Positions 43,261 through 52,523 of a stretch of 64,000 bases of DNA are shown here, piece by piece. The stretch covers positions 19,320-83,319 of the forward strand of contig JBKQPG010000017.1 of assembly GCA_052145115.1 (NCBI GenBank), written 5' to 3'. The DNA comes from CAIVVT01 sp052145115. GTDB taxonomy: Bacteria; Acidobacteriota; Terriglobia; Bryobacterales; Bryobacteraceae. Each line of letters starts with the position of its first letter. The stretch's first letter is position 1. A program made the translations under genes and the position numbers. A model generated the notes under the pieces. That model ran no database searches and was not told where the DNA came from. It saw nothing but the letters and a program-made list of their open reading frames with translations.

Positions 43261-45247
43261 AGACGCCGACCACCTCGGTACGAGCATAGGCCAGTTTGAC
43301 CTTGCTCGGAACGAGGCACACGATGGTGCCCAGGAACAGCACCCAGAAGCCGATCCAGATCCAGGAGACCAGCGGGTTGACGTAGACCTGGACGATGGCC
43401 TGGCCCGGCGCGGTCTCGCTCATTCCGGCGAAATTGATGTACAGATCCTCGTTCAACCGCCGGCGGATGGCCACTTCCGAGGTCGGCTGCTTGGAGGCGA
43501 CGAATTCGCGGCGCTCAGGCTTGAGATCGCCCAGGTATTCGCCGTCCTTGTAGGCCGCGATGACCGCGCGCTGCCAGCCGTAATTTTCGGTGGAACCGTC
43601 GGTGACTTCCTTGACCTGGAGCTCATAGTGGCCGATCGAAAAACGGTCGCCGACCTTGACCTCCTGTGTTGTGTCCTGGTTGAACGCGGCTCCGGTGAAG
43701 CCGATGAACATCAGCACGATGCCCATGTGGACCATGTAGCCGCCGTAGCGCCGCGTGTTGCGATGTGTCAGCTCGAGAGCGGCGCGGACGAGGTTGATGT
43801 GCAGGCGCGCGGCGATGGCGCGGGCGCCCTTGACGAATTCCATCACAATGGTCGCCGTGACGAAGGCGCACAGTCCGAAGCTGATCGTCGCGTAGAAGTG
43901 CCGCACGCCCGCGGCCACGAGGGCGGCGATGGTGACGGCCATTGCCAGGGCCGGCCAGCGGAAGGCGCGCTTCAGACTCTCCCACGAGGAACGGCGCCAG
44001 GCGATCAGCGGGCCGACGCCGGTCAACAGCAGCAGGAACAGGCCGATCGGCACCTCGACCTTATTGAAAAACGGCGCGCCGACGGTGATTTTATCGCCCG
44101 TCACCATCTCGCTGATGCGGGGAAACAGCGTGCCCCATAGAACGGCGAAGGCGCTGGCCAGCAGGAAGAGGTTGTTGAACAGGAAACTGGACTCGCGCGA
44201 CAGGACGCTTTCCAGCGGCGTCTCGCTTTTCAGGTAGTCGAGCCGGCTGAGGATCAGGTAGGCGGTGGTGGCGATGCCGATGGTGAGGAAGCCGACGAAC
44301 CAGTAGCCGATGGAGGACTCGGCGAAGGCGTGCACCGAGCTGACGAAGCCGGAGCGCGTCAGGAAAGTGCCGAAGATGCACAGGAAGAAGGTCGCCGAGA
44401 TCAGGACCATGTTCCAGACCTTCATCATGCCCTTCTTCTCCTGCATCATCACCGAATGCAGGAAGGCGGTAGCGGTAATCCAGGGCAGCAGCGAAGCGTT
44501 TTCCACCGGATCCCAGCCCCAGTAGCCGCCCCAGCCGAGCACGGCGTAGGCCCAGCCGGCGCCCAGAATGATACCGGCGCTTTGGAAGCCCCACGTGATC
44601 AGCGACCAGCGGCGGGTGGTGTGGATCCAGGCGTCGCCGCGCTGGCGCGTGATCAGCGAGCCCATGGCGAAGGCGAAGGGCACGATGAAGCCGACGTAGC
44701 CCAGGTACAGCATGGGCGGATGGATCACCATGGCCCAGTACTGCAGCAGCGGGTTGAGGCCCTGGCCGTCCTGCATGGCCTGGACGCCGCGGCCGACGGC
44801 CAGCACGCGGAACGGCGGCTCAATGAAGGCGTTCAGGGTGAGGAAGAAGATCTGGGTGAACTGCAGCGTGGCGACGACCCACGACATCATGTCGCGATGG
44901 CGGTTGCGGTTGGTCCACACGACGACCGCCGAGTACAGGCTCAGCAGCCAGCTCCACAGCAGCAGCGAGCCCTCCTGCCCGCCCCACCATGCGCCGAACT
45001 TGTATTGGACCTCCATGGCGCGGTTGGAGTGCGCCACCACGTAGGCCAGGCGGAAATCGCTGACCAGCAGCGCATACACCAGCAGGGCGCTGGCCGCGGT
45101 GACCAGCGCGAACACGCCCAGCACGGCGCGCTCGGCGCTCTTCTGGAGGTAGGGCCGATGTTTGAGCGCCCCGACCACCGAGCCGAGGAAGGCGTACACC
45201 GAAAGGCAGAAGGCGAAAAGGATGGCTAACGCGCCCAGAACTTCCAT
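43232..45247 (-). CDS. ccmF: Cytochrome c haem lyase subunit CcmF
   Basis: A 671-residue membrane protein with many helices that attaches haem to apocytochrome c. The WWD-type haem-binding motif is present as FGAWWGGQEGSLLLW, along with GWGGYWGWDPVENASL and the His-bearing VIHPPMLYLGY loop. A C-terminal periplasmic domain precedes the last helix. The ATG at 45247 has GGAGA upstream; ten extra N-terminal residues in the longer frame are not family-like. Confidence 0.96.
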   Translation of the reverse strand: MEVLGALAILFAFCLSVYAFLGSVVGALKHRPYLQKSAERAVLGVFALVTAASALLVYALLVSDFRLAYVVAHSNRAMEVQYKFGAWWGGQEGSLLLWSWLLSLYSAVVVWTNRNRHRDMMSWVVATLQFTQIFFLTLNAFIEPPFRVLAVGRGVQAMQDGQGLNPLLQYWAMVIHPPMLYLGYVGFIVPFAFAMGSLITRQRGDAWIHTTRRWSLITWGFQSAGIILGAGWAYAVLGWGGYWGWDPVENASLLPWITATAFLHSVMMQEKKGMMKVWNMVLISATFFLCIFGTFLTRSGFVSSVHAFAESSIGYWFVGFLTIGIATTAYLILSRLDYLKSETPLESVLSRESSFLFNNLFLLASAFAVLWGTLFPRISEMVTGDKITVGAPFFNKVEVPIGLFLLLLTGVGPLIAWRRSSWESLKRAFRWPALAMAVTIAALVAAGVRHFYATISFGLCAFVTATIVMEFVKGARAIAARLHINLVRAALELTHRNTRRYGGYMVHMGIVLMFIGFTGAAFNQDTTQEVKVGDRFSIGHYELQVKEVTDGSTENYGWQRAVIAAYKDGEYLGDLKPERREFVASKQPTSEVAIRRRLNEDLYINFAGMSETAPGQAIVQVYVNPLVSWIWIGFWVLFLGTIVCLVPSKVKLAYARTEVVGVYAKQTAVEK

Positions 45248-45280
45248 GTCAGTCTCCAAAAGCGAATCGAGGTCCAACGC

Positions 45281-45727
45281 TCAGGTCGAGGAGGGTTTGC
45301 CATTGATCGATTTTTCAACCGGGGCGCGCGTGCCGGGCGCGGCCTGATATTTGGACGGGCACTTGGCGGCGATGGAATTGGCGTGGAACGTGCCGTCGGC
45401 CTGCATCCGGCCGTCGGCCATGGCCTGCGCGCTGTCGCGGAAGGTATCGGGCAGCGGATCCTTGCCGGTGTAAATCACCTGTAAAGTCTGGGCGCTCTGC
45501 TTCTCGCAGATCGTGAAATGGACCGCCGTACCGGCCCGCTGGATGCTGCCGGCGACCACGTCGCCGGTGACGCGCACGCGTTTGGCCATGTCGGCGGGCG
45601 GCAGGGACTTCAGCTCGGAAATCGTCTTGTAATACGTCTTCGATTCGTTGACCCCGCTGACCGCCAGCCAGCCGAGGATTCCGAGGATCACGACGATCAG
45701 AATCCCAAACCGCGCGTACTGCTTCAT
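45281..45727 (-). CDS. ccmE: Haem chaperone CcmE, CxxxY type
   Basis: A 148-residue periplasmic haem chaperone with an N-terminal anchor (FGILIVVILGILGWLAV) and the OB-like beta barrel (RVRVTGDVVAGSIQR, LQVIYTGKDPLPDTF). In classical CcmE the haem-binding residue is His in HxxxY; here the corresponding segment is AAKCPSKYQ, with Cys123 and Tyr127, the CxxxY variant known from some archaea and deltaproteobacteria. It is the first ccm gene, 87 bp after the prenyl synthase gene. Confidence 0.93.
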   Translation of the reverse strand: MKQYARFGILIVVILGILGWLAVSGVNESKTYYKTISELKSLPPADMAKRVRVTGDVVAGSIQRAGTAVHFTICEKQSAQTLQVIYTGKDPLPDTFRDSAQAMADGRMQADGTFHANSIAAKCPSKYQAAPGTRAPVEKSINGKPSST

Positions 45728-45814
45728 GGCTTCACCTTTAATTCCAGTATGGACCCGTGCTTCTTAGTATAGCCTCCACCGCGGCGTGCAGGCGACAGCG
45801 CGGCGGCCGTACGT

Positions 45815-46816
45815 TTAGCGGTCGCGGCCAGTGACGAGGTCGGTGGCCGCGATCAGCGCCCGTTGGGCCGGCGAATCGGGCATGCCGGCCAGCGCCGCGC
45901 GCGCTTTCGCGGTGAATTCGCGGGCCCGCTCACGCGTGCGCTCGATGCCCTGGTAGCGGTCAATGAGCTTTCGAATCGCGGCGAAGGGCACATTTTCGTA
46001 ACTCGAGTCGGCCAGCACGCGCTCCACCAGTTGCCGCTCCTCGGGCGCAGCCTTCTCCAGGGCGTAAATCAACGGCAGCGTCACCTTGCCTTCCCCCAGA
46101 TCGTTGCCCACCGGCTTGCCCAGAACCGATTCGCGCGAGGTGAAATCCAGCATGTCGTCGATCAGTTGGAACGCCATGCCCAGGTTCCAGCCGAAATCTC
46201 CCAGCCGCAGTTGCTCGTTTTCGCTGGCGCCGCCGGCGATGGCGCCCAGCCGCGTGCAGGCCGAGAACAGGCTGGCCGTCTTGCGATCGATGAGTTCCAT
46301 CGAATCGGCTTCGGTGACGCCGATCTTGCCGATCCAGCCCAACTGCAGGAGTTCGCCGTCCACCATCTGCTGGGTCAGCGTGATGAGCAGATCCAGGATT
46401 TCGTAACTGCGCAGCTTGAGCGCGATCTGGAAGGCCTGCATATAGAGCCAGTCGCCGGCCAGGACCGACGACGCATTGCCCCAGATGACGTTGGCCGCGG
46501 GTTGGCCGCGGCGCGTCTTGGCCTCGTCGATGACGTCATCGTGCACCAGCGTCGCGGTGTGGATCAGTTCCACCACCGCGGCCAGTCGGATGGCCTCGGC
46601 GTTGGGTTCCTGGTACAGGCGGCAGGAGACCAGCAGCAGGATCGGCCGCAGGCGCTTCCCGCCGTTGCCTTGCAGGTGGCGCGCGACGCGCGAGACGGCC
46701 TCGGTGTTGCCGACCGACTCCAGACGAAGCTCCGACTCCATCTTCTCGAGATCGCCCGAGACGAGGCCGAGGATCTCGCGGGCTGTCAGAGCCGTACCCA
46801 GTTTGCCTAGGGCCAT
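45815..46816 (-). CDS. Polyprenyl diphosphate synthase
   Basis: A trans-isoprenyl diphosphate synthase of 333 residues, probably making the C35-C45 side chain of quinones. The first Asp-rich motif is VHDDVIDEAKTRRG and the second is LIDDMLDF. KTASLFSACTRLGA and GEGKVTLPLIYAL are family blocks. I use the ATG at 46816 (MALGKLG); the longer frame crosses the tatD stop. It lies 14 bp after tatD. Chain length cannot be read from sequence alone. Confidence 0.93.
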   Translation of the reverse strand: MALGKLGTALTAREILGLVSGDLEKMESELRLESVGNTEAVSRVARHLQGNGGKRLRPILLLVSCRLYQEPNAEAIRLAAVVELIHTATLVHDDVIDEAKTRRGQPAANVIWGNASSVLAGDWLYMQAFQIALKLRSYEILDLLITLTQQMVDGELLQLGWIGKIGVTEADSMELIDRKTASLFSACTRLGAIAGGASENEQLRLGDFGWNLGMAFQLIDDMLDFTSRESVLGKPVGNDLGEGKVTLPLIYALEKAAPEERQLVERVLADSSYENVPFAAIRKLIDRYQGIERTRERAREFTAKARAALAGMPDSPAQRALIAATDLVTGRDR

Positions 46817-46830
46817 CGAATGTGTCCAGT

Positions 46831-47625
46831 TTAGCGGTCTTTTGTCGTCTCCTGCAAACACAGGCGTTTCCAGTTGGCGCTGGTCGCCGCGGCGACTTCC
46901 TCCAATGCAAGTCCTTTTATTTCAGCGACTTTTTTAGCGGTTTCGACCACAAAAGCAGGCTCGTTCCGTTTTCCGCGCCACGGAACGGGGGCCAGATAAG
47001 GCGCGTCGGTCTCGATCAACAGCCGTTTGAGCGGCGTCTGGCCGAGCGCCGCGCGCACTTCGTCGGCCTTGGGAAACGTGATTATGCCTGAGAAACTGAG
47101 CGCAAAGCCGAGCCCCAGGGCCTGCTCCGCTTCGGCCGGACCGCCGGAGAAACAATGGAAGATGCCGCCCGGGCCGTCCGCCGGCCAATGCGCTTTCAGC
47201 AGTTCCATCGTGTCGTCCCAGGCCTCGCGGGTATGGATCACGATGGGCAATGCGGCGTCCCGGGCCAGTTCCAATTGACGGACGAATACTGCCCGTTGCG
47301 TCTCGCGCGGCGAGAAATCGTAGTGATAATCGAGCCCGATTTCGCCGATCGCAACCACCTTCGCGTGCGCGGCCAGCGCCGCCAGCCGGCTCCAGGTCTC
47401 CTGTGTCGCCTTCGAAGCGTCATGCGGGTGCACGCCCACGGTCGCATAGATGAAGTCGTGGGCTTCGGCCAGCCGGATGCCAGCCTCGAGGTCGGGCGGT
47501 CCGTCGCCGCTGCCGATCGCCACCATGCATTCGACGCCCGCGTCGAGCGCGCGGCGAATCACCGCCTCGCGGTCGGCGTCGAAGACCGCGGCGTCGAGAT
47601 GACAATGGCTGTCGATCAACGTCAT
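46831..47625 (-). CDS. TatD-family metal-dependent hydrolase/DNase
   Basis: A 264-residue amidohydrolase-like TIM barrel. Metal ligands are visible in the N-terminal DSHCHLD, EIGLDYHYD, IVIHTREAWDD, GIFHCFSGG and the C-terminal LLIETDAPYLAP. The start overlaps the metG stop (ATGA). TatD proteins act as 3'-5' exonucleases or D-aminoacyl-tRNA-like hydrolases in different organisms. The cytoplasm is the likely site. Confidence 0.94.
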   Translation of the reverse strand: MTLIDSHCHLDAAVFDADREAVIRRALDAGVECMVAIGSGDGPPDLEAGIRLAEAHDFIYATVGVHPHDASKATQETWSRLAALAAHAKVVAIGEIGLDYHYDFSPRETQRAVFVRQLELARDAALPIVIHTREAWDDTMELLKAHWPADGPGGIFHCFSGGPAEAEQALGLGFALSFSGIITFPKADEVRAALGQTPLKRLLIETDAPYLAPVPWRGKRNEPAFVVETAKKVAEIKGLALEEVAAATSANWKRLCLQETTKDR

Positions 47626-49592
47626 TTGAGACGCGCGCCCACCGGAACTTCTTCGAGGAACGCGGCCAGCACCGGCGACCCGTCGGCCAGCGAAGCGGCC
47701 ACGATCATCCCATTGCTTTCGATGCCGCGCAGCTTGCGGGGCTGCAAATTCGCCACGATGACCACCTTGCGCCCGGCCAGTTGCTCCGGGCTGTAGGCCT
47801 TGGCGATGCCGGCGACGATGGTGCGCGGCTCGCGCTCGGCGACGTCGATGGTGAGCTTCAGCAGTTTGTCGGCGCCCGGCACTTTCTCAGCGGCCAGCAC
47901 CCGCGCCACGCGCAGATCCACCTTGGCGAAATCGTCGATCGTGATCGTCGGCGCGAGCGGCGGCACGCCCTCCGGCGGCGTCCACGGCGCATCGGCGGGC
48001 TTCGCTTCCGTTGCCGGCGCGGTCTTGCCGAGCAGCGCGTTCTGCCGCGCGACCTCGACCTGTTCGAGTTCGTTCATCCTGTCCACCGTCTGCTTCAGGT
48101 CCAGGCGCGGGAAGATCTGCGCGGCCTCGCCCAGCGCTTGCCCGGCCTGCAGCCCGCCCCATTCGATCTCGTCGATGCGTTGGTCGATGAGCTCCTCGCC
48201 CATGCCCAACTGCGCCCAGATCTTCTCCGTGATCTCCGGCAGCACAGGTTTCAATAAAACAGCAACGATGCGCAGTGTTTCGGCGGAGGAATACAGGATC
48301 TCATCCAGCCGCCGCTGCGATTCTTCGTCCCGCTTCTTCCCCAGCATCCAGGGTTGGTACTGCACGATGGCGCGGTCCACGAAGGTCAGTAGCGCCCAGA
48401 CGCTCTCCAGCGCGCGATGGAACTCGAAGCGCTCGAAGCAGTCGCGAAAGTTCTGAATGGTCGCGCGCGCCTCCTCCGCGATCGCGGGTGCGCCCGCCGA
48501 CGCAGGAATCCTGCCGTCGCGCGCCTGCCGGATCAGAGCCGTGGTCCGGCTCAGCAAATTGCCGAGCCCGTTGGCGAGGTCCGAGTTATAGCGCCCGACC
48601 AGCGCGTCGTAGCTGAAGTTGCCGTCGCTGCCGAACGGGATCTCGCGGAACAGGAAGTAGCGCAGCGGGTCCGCGCCCATCACCTGGCGGATCGGCTCCG
48701 GCCGCACGATGTTGCCCTTCGACTTCGACATCTTGTCGTTGTCGAACAGCAGCCAGCCGTGCGCGAAGATGCGCTTCGGAAGTTCCCAACCCGCGGCCTT
48801 CAGGAACGCGGGCCAGTAGACGGCGTGGAAGCGGATGATCTCCTTGCCCACCAGGTGCAGGTCCGCCGGCCACAGCCCCTCGCCCTCCACCGCGGTCCAA
48901 TACGTCATCAGCGCGTCGAACCAGACGTAGAACACGTGCCGCGGCTCGTCCGGCACCGGGATGCCCCACTTGATGGTCGTACGCGAGATCGAAAGGTCCT
49001 TGAGCCCCTTCTTGACGAACGACGTTATTTCGTTGCGCCGGATCTCGGGCTGGATGAAATCGGGCTGCTTCTCATAGAGGTCCAGCAGAAACTCCTGAAA
49101 CGCCGACAGCCGGAAGAACAGATTCTCTTCCGTCACCGTCTCCGTCGGCCGGCCGCACTCGGGGCACGGGTCGCCGGGTTCGGCGTCGTTGACGTACAGC
49201 TCGTCGAACATGCAGTACTGGCCGGTGTAGCTGCCCTTGTAAATGTAGCCGTTCTTCTTGCAGGCTTCGTACAACTTGGCCACTGCCTTGGCCTGGCGCG
49301 GATCGGTGGTGCGCAGGAAGCGGTCGATGCCGAGGCCGAGGCGCTCCCATTGACTCCGAAACTCGTTCGAGATCTTGGTGGTGTATTCCTCGGGCGTCAG
49401 ACCCATCTTGAGCGCGGCGCGCTCGACCTTCTGCCCATGCTCGTCGGTGCCCGTCGTCAGCACCGCGTTGTAGCCCGTCATCCGCTTATACGTGCGGATC
49501 ATGTCGGCGGCGAACGTGGTGTAGGTGTGGCCGATGTGCGGCGCCGCGTTGACGTAATAGATGGGCGTCGTCAGGTAGAACTTCTCACTCAT
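47622..49592 (-). CDS. metG: Methionyl-tRNA synthetase
   Basis: A 656-residue class I synthetase with the HIGH motif AAPHIGHTYTT, a zinc knuckle in the connective-peptide region with a CPECGRP pair, the KMSKS motif (KMSKSKGN), a helical anticodon domain (about 370-510) and a C-terminal OB-fold tRNA-binding domain (about 550-656, DFAKVDLRVARVLAAEKVPGADKLL). The start overlaps larC by 4 bp. Confidence 0.97.
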   Translation of the reverse strand: MSEKFYLTTPIYYVNAAPHIGHTYTTFAADMIRTYKRMTGYNAVLTTGTDEHGQKVERAALKMGLTPEEYTTKISNEFRSQWERLGLGIDRFLRTTDPRQAKAVAKLYEACKKNGYIYKGSYTGQYCMFDELYVNDAEPGDPCPECGRPTETVTEENLFFRLSAFQEFLLDLYEKQPDFIQPEIRRNEITSFVKKGLKDLSISRTTIKWGIPVPDEPRHVFYVWFDALMTYWTAVEGEGLWPADLHLVGKEIIRFHAVYWPAFLKAAGWELPKRIFAHGWLLFDNDKMSKSKGNIVRPEPIRQVMGADPLRYFLFREIPFGSDGNFSYDALVGRYNSDLANGLGNLLSRTTALIRQARDGRIPASAGAPAIAEEARATIQNFRDCFERFEFHRALESVWALLTFVDRAIVQYQPWMLGKKRDEESQRRLDEILYSSAETLRIVAVLLKPVLPEITEKIWAQLGMGEELIDQRIDEIEWGGLQAGQALGEAAQIFPRLDLKQTVDRMNELEQVEVARQNALLGKTAPATEAKPADAPWTPPEGVPPLAPTITIDDFAKVDLRVARVLAAEKVPGADKLLKLTIDVAEREPRTIVAGIAKAYSPEQLAGRKVVIVANLQPRKLRGIESNGMIVAASLADGSPVLAAFLEEVPVGARLK

Positions 49593-50761
49593 TCACAGCT
49601 CACTTTCCCTTTGTCGCGGGCCTTCCAGGCCAGCATGGCGGCGGCCAGGATCTCTTTCAACGGCACGCCCGTCTTGCGCGCCAGCTCGCGGCAGTCATCG
49701 TATTCGGGCGACGCGCCGTATTCGCCGGCCTTCATGCGGACCGGGCCGAAGGGCGTCTCCACGGCGTCGATCTCGCGCCGCTGCACGCGCCGCTCGGCGT
49801 CGTGCATCCGCAGGCCCAGAGTGGTCGTTTCCTGGAAGATGATCGACGCCAGCGTCTCGCGGCTCTCCGGCGTCGCGATCACGCGTAACAGATGGCCCAA
49901 ACGCTGCTTCTTCATAACCAGCGCCGTCAGCGTAACGTCCAGCGCGCCGGCCTCGAGCAGGCGCTCCATCGCGTAGCCCAGCACCTGCGGGGAGCAGTCG
50001 TCGATGTTCGCTTCCAGCACGCACACGGTCGTCGCTTCCGCCGCGCCGCTCGTCTCGCCGATCAACACGCGCAACACGTTTGCCATTTCCGGGAACTCTC
50101 TGGTGCCCGCGCCGAAGCCCTGCGCGGCGATGCGCAGCGGCGGCATGGGGCCGAACCGGAAGGCCAGCGCAGCCACAATCGCCGCGCCCGTGGGCGTGGT
50201 CAATTCCGTCTCCGGGCCGCGCGCGTAGACCGGCTTGTCCTTCAACAGCAGCGCCGTCGCGGGCGTCGGCACGGGCATCACGCCGTGGTCCGCCTCCACC
50301 GTGCCGGAGCCGGTGTTGACCGCCGAACAATAGATCCTCTCGACGCCCAGCAGGTGAAAGCCGAAGCACGCCCCCGCGATGTCGCAGATCGAATCCACGG
50401 CCCCGACTTCGTGGAAATGGACCTTTTCGATGGGCATGCCGTGCACCCGCGCCTCGGCCTCGCCCAGCGCTGTGAAGACCCGCACGGCAGCCACTTTCGC
50501 GGCCTCCGGCAAGGCCGAGGCGGCGATCATTTTGACGATATGCGGCAGGTGCCGATGCTTCTTCTGTTCGTCGTGCTCGATGATCAGGCGCGTCGCCGCG
50601 AGCCCCGCGCGCTTCACGCGTTCCGTGCGGAACCGGGCCCCCGTCCCCAGCGTGTCCAGCCCCGCGAACAGCGCTTCGGCGGGCGCGCCGGCGTCGATGA
50701 GCGCGGCCACGGTCATGTCGCCGGCGATGCCGGAGAATGCGTCCAGATAGGCGATTTTCAT
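49589..50761 (-). CDS. larC: LarC-type nickel insertion protein (DUF111)
   Basis: In lactobacilli LarC inserts nickel into the pyridinium cofactor of lactate racemase. The 390-residue protein starts MKIAYLDAFSGIAGDM as in the family, with KVHFHEVGAVDSICDIAG and VNTGSGTVEADHGVMPVP. The ATG at 50761 is preferred over an upstream in-frame start eight codons earlier. larA, larB and larE are not in the window, so either they lie elsewhere or the protein serves another nickel-pincer enzyme. Confidence 0.9.
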   Translation of the reverse strand: MKIAYLDAFSGIAGDMTVAALIDAGAPAEALFAGLDTLGTGARFRTERVKRAGLAATRLIIEHDEQKKHRHLPHIVKMIAASALPEAAKVAAVRVFTALGEAEARVHGMPIEKVHFHEVGAVDSICDIAGACFGFHLLGVERIYCSAVNTGSGTVEADHGVMPVPTPATALLLKDKPVYARGPETELTTPTGAAIVAALAFRFGPMPPLRIAAQGFGAGTREFPEMANVLRVLIGETSGAAEATTVCVLEANIDDCSPQVLGYAMERLLEAGALDVTLTALVMKKQRLGHLLRVIATPESRETLASIIFQETTTLGLRMHDAERRVQRREIDAVETPFGPVRMKAGEYGASPEYDDCRELARKTGVPLKEILAAAMLAWKARDKGKVSCE

Positions 50762-50885
50762 GCGGCGTCTTTCGATAACCTTCATTATCGCCTTGTCGGC
50801 GAACGGGCCGCCGCGCGACCGCGCCGCGGCATGCAGTAGGATGACCTAGGGTCGGCGCGGCATCGGTCCGGCCCCGGGTGAACCA

Positions 50886-52523
50886 ATGCGACATTTTTCT
50901 CCGCCTTTTCCATTTCGAAATCCCGGCCTGAGCGCCGTCGCGCTGGCGCTGCTGATCGCGACAGGCGCGCACGCCGCGCCCGGCGCGGAACCCTCCGATC
51001 GGCCGATTCTGACGCCCAAGCCGGCACCAGCGCCGCAGATCAACGGGCCGGCGGTTTACGGCGTGCGGCCCGGGCGGCCGTTGCTGTATCGCATTCCCTG
51101 CACGGGAACGCGGCCGATCCACTTCGCCGCCCAGGGCCTGCCCGCTTCGCTGCGGCTGGACGCGGCCACTGGCATCATCACCGGTACCGCGCCCCAGGAA
51201 CCTGGTGAGTACCCGCTCACGCTGCGCGCCTCCAACCACCACGGCCGTGCAACGAAGAGCTGGAAGATCGTCGTCGGCGACACTCTCGCACTCACCCCGC
51301 CGATGGGCTGGAACGACTGGTACACGCATTACGACCACGTCACCGACAAGCTCCTGCGCCAGGCCGCCGACGCGATGATCGCCTCCGGCATGGCGGACTA
51401 CGGCTACCAGTACGTCAACGTCGACGACTGCTGGATGGTCAAGCCCGGCTCTGACAATCCCGAGATCGGCGGCGACCCGCGCGACGCCGCCGGCGCCATC
51501 CGCCCCAACCGCCGCTTCCCCGACATGGCCGCGCTCACCGCCTACATCCACTCGCGCGGCCTCAAGGCCGGCCTCTACACTTCACCCGGGCCCAAGACCT
51601 GCGGCGGTTTTACCGGCAGCTATCAGCACGAGGAGATCGACGCCCGCGAGTTCGCCGCGTGGGGTTTCGACTTCCTCAAATACGACTGGTGCTCCTACCG
51701 CCCGCCATCGGGCGGCAAGACCGTCGCCGACTACCGCCATCCCTACGAGCTGATGGGCGCCATCCTGCCCAAGCTCGATCGCGACATCGTCTTAAACCTC
51801 TGCCAGTACGGCATGGGCGGCGTCTGGAATTGGGGCGGCGACGTCGGCGGCCACTGCTGGCGCACCACCGGCGATCTCGGCCTGGAGAAGGACACGCGCC
51901 TGCCCGGCTTCTACTCCATTGCCTTCAAGAACGCCGCCCACCCCGACGCCGCGCGCCCGGGTCGCTGGAACGACCCCGACTACATCCTGATCGGCTCGGT
52001 CGGCGACGCGCGTCACAACGAAGCCCCGCCCAAGCCCTCGACGCTCACGCCCGACGAGCAGTACAGCTACATGTCGCTCTGGTCGCTCATGGCGTCGCCG
52101 CTGATCTACTCCGGTGACATGAACCACCTCGACGAATTCACGCTCAACGTCCTCTGCAATGCCGAGGTGATCGAAATCGACCAGGACCCGCTCGGCCGCC
52201 AGGCCAGCGTGATCCGCCACAACGAAAATGAGTTCATTCTGGCCAAGCCGCTCGAAGACGGCTCCGTCGCGCTGGGCCTGTTCAATCTCAGCGAGACGAC
52301 GGAGATGATCTCCGTCTCCTGGGCCGCCCTCGGCATCCAGGGCAAATTCCAGGTGCGCGATCTGTGGCGGCAGAAAGACGCGGGCGCCGCCGACGGCGAG
52401 TATTCAGCGACCGTAAATCGCCACGGCGTCGTGCTCGTGCGTCTGAAGAACCCCGACAACTCGGCACCCGTTGACCTACACGCCCGGCCCATGGGTGACG
52501 TCAAGCTCGTACCGATCCGCTAG
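50886..52523 (+). CDS. Secreted GH27 alpha-galactosidase with N-terminal Ig-like domain
   Basis: A 545-residue exported enzyme: signal peptide (LSAVALALLIATGAHA), an Ig-like putative carbohydrate-associated domain (about 50-135, FAAQGLPASLRLDAATGIITG), and a GH27 barrel from LTPPMGWNDWYTHY. The nucleophile Asp is in FDFLKYDWCSY; YVNVDDCW and RWNDPDYILIG are further family blocks. A C-terminal beta domain ends at about 545. It should release terminal alpha-galactose. Its last 48 bp overlap the convergent gene at 52476. Confidence 0.93.
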   Translation: MRHFSPPFPFRNPGLSAVALALLIATGAHAAPGAEPSDRPILTPKPAPAPQINGPAVYGVRPGRPLLYRIPCTGTRPIHFAAQGLPASLRLDAATGIITGTAPQEPGEYPLTLRASNHHGRATKSWKIVVGDTLALTPPMGWNDWYTHYDHVTDKLLRQAADAMIASGMADYGYQYVNVDDCWMVKPGSDNPEIGGDPRDAAGAIRPNRRFPDMAALTAYIHSRGLKAGLYTSPGPKTCGGFTGSYQHEEIDAREFAAWGFDFLKYDWCSYRPPSGGKTVADYRHPYELMGAILPKLDRDIVLNLCQYGMGGVWNWGGDVGGHCWRTTGDLGLEKDTRLPGFYSIAFKNAAHPDAARPGRWNDPDYILIGSVGDARHNEAPPKPSTLTPDEQYSYMSLWSLMASPLIYSGDMNHLDEFTLNVLCNAEVIEIDQDPLGRQASVIRHNENEFILAKPLEDGSVALGLFNLSETTEMISVSWAALGIQGKFQVRDLWRQKDAGAADGEYSATVNRHGVVLVRLKNPDNSAPVDLHARPMGDVKLVPIR

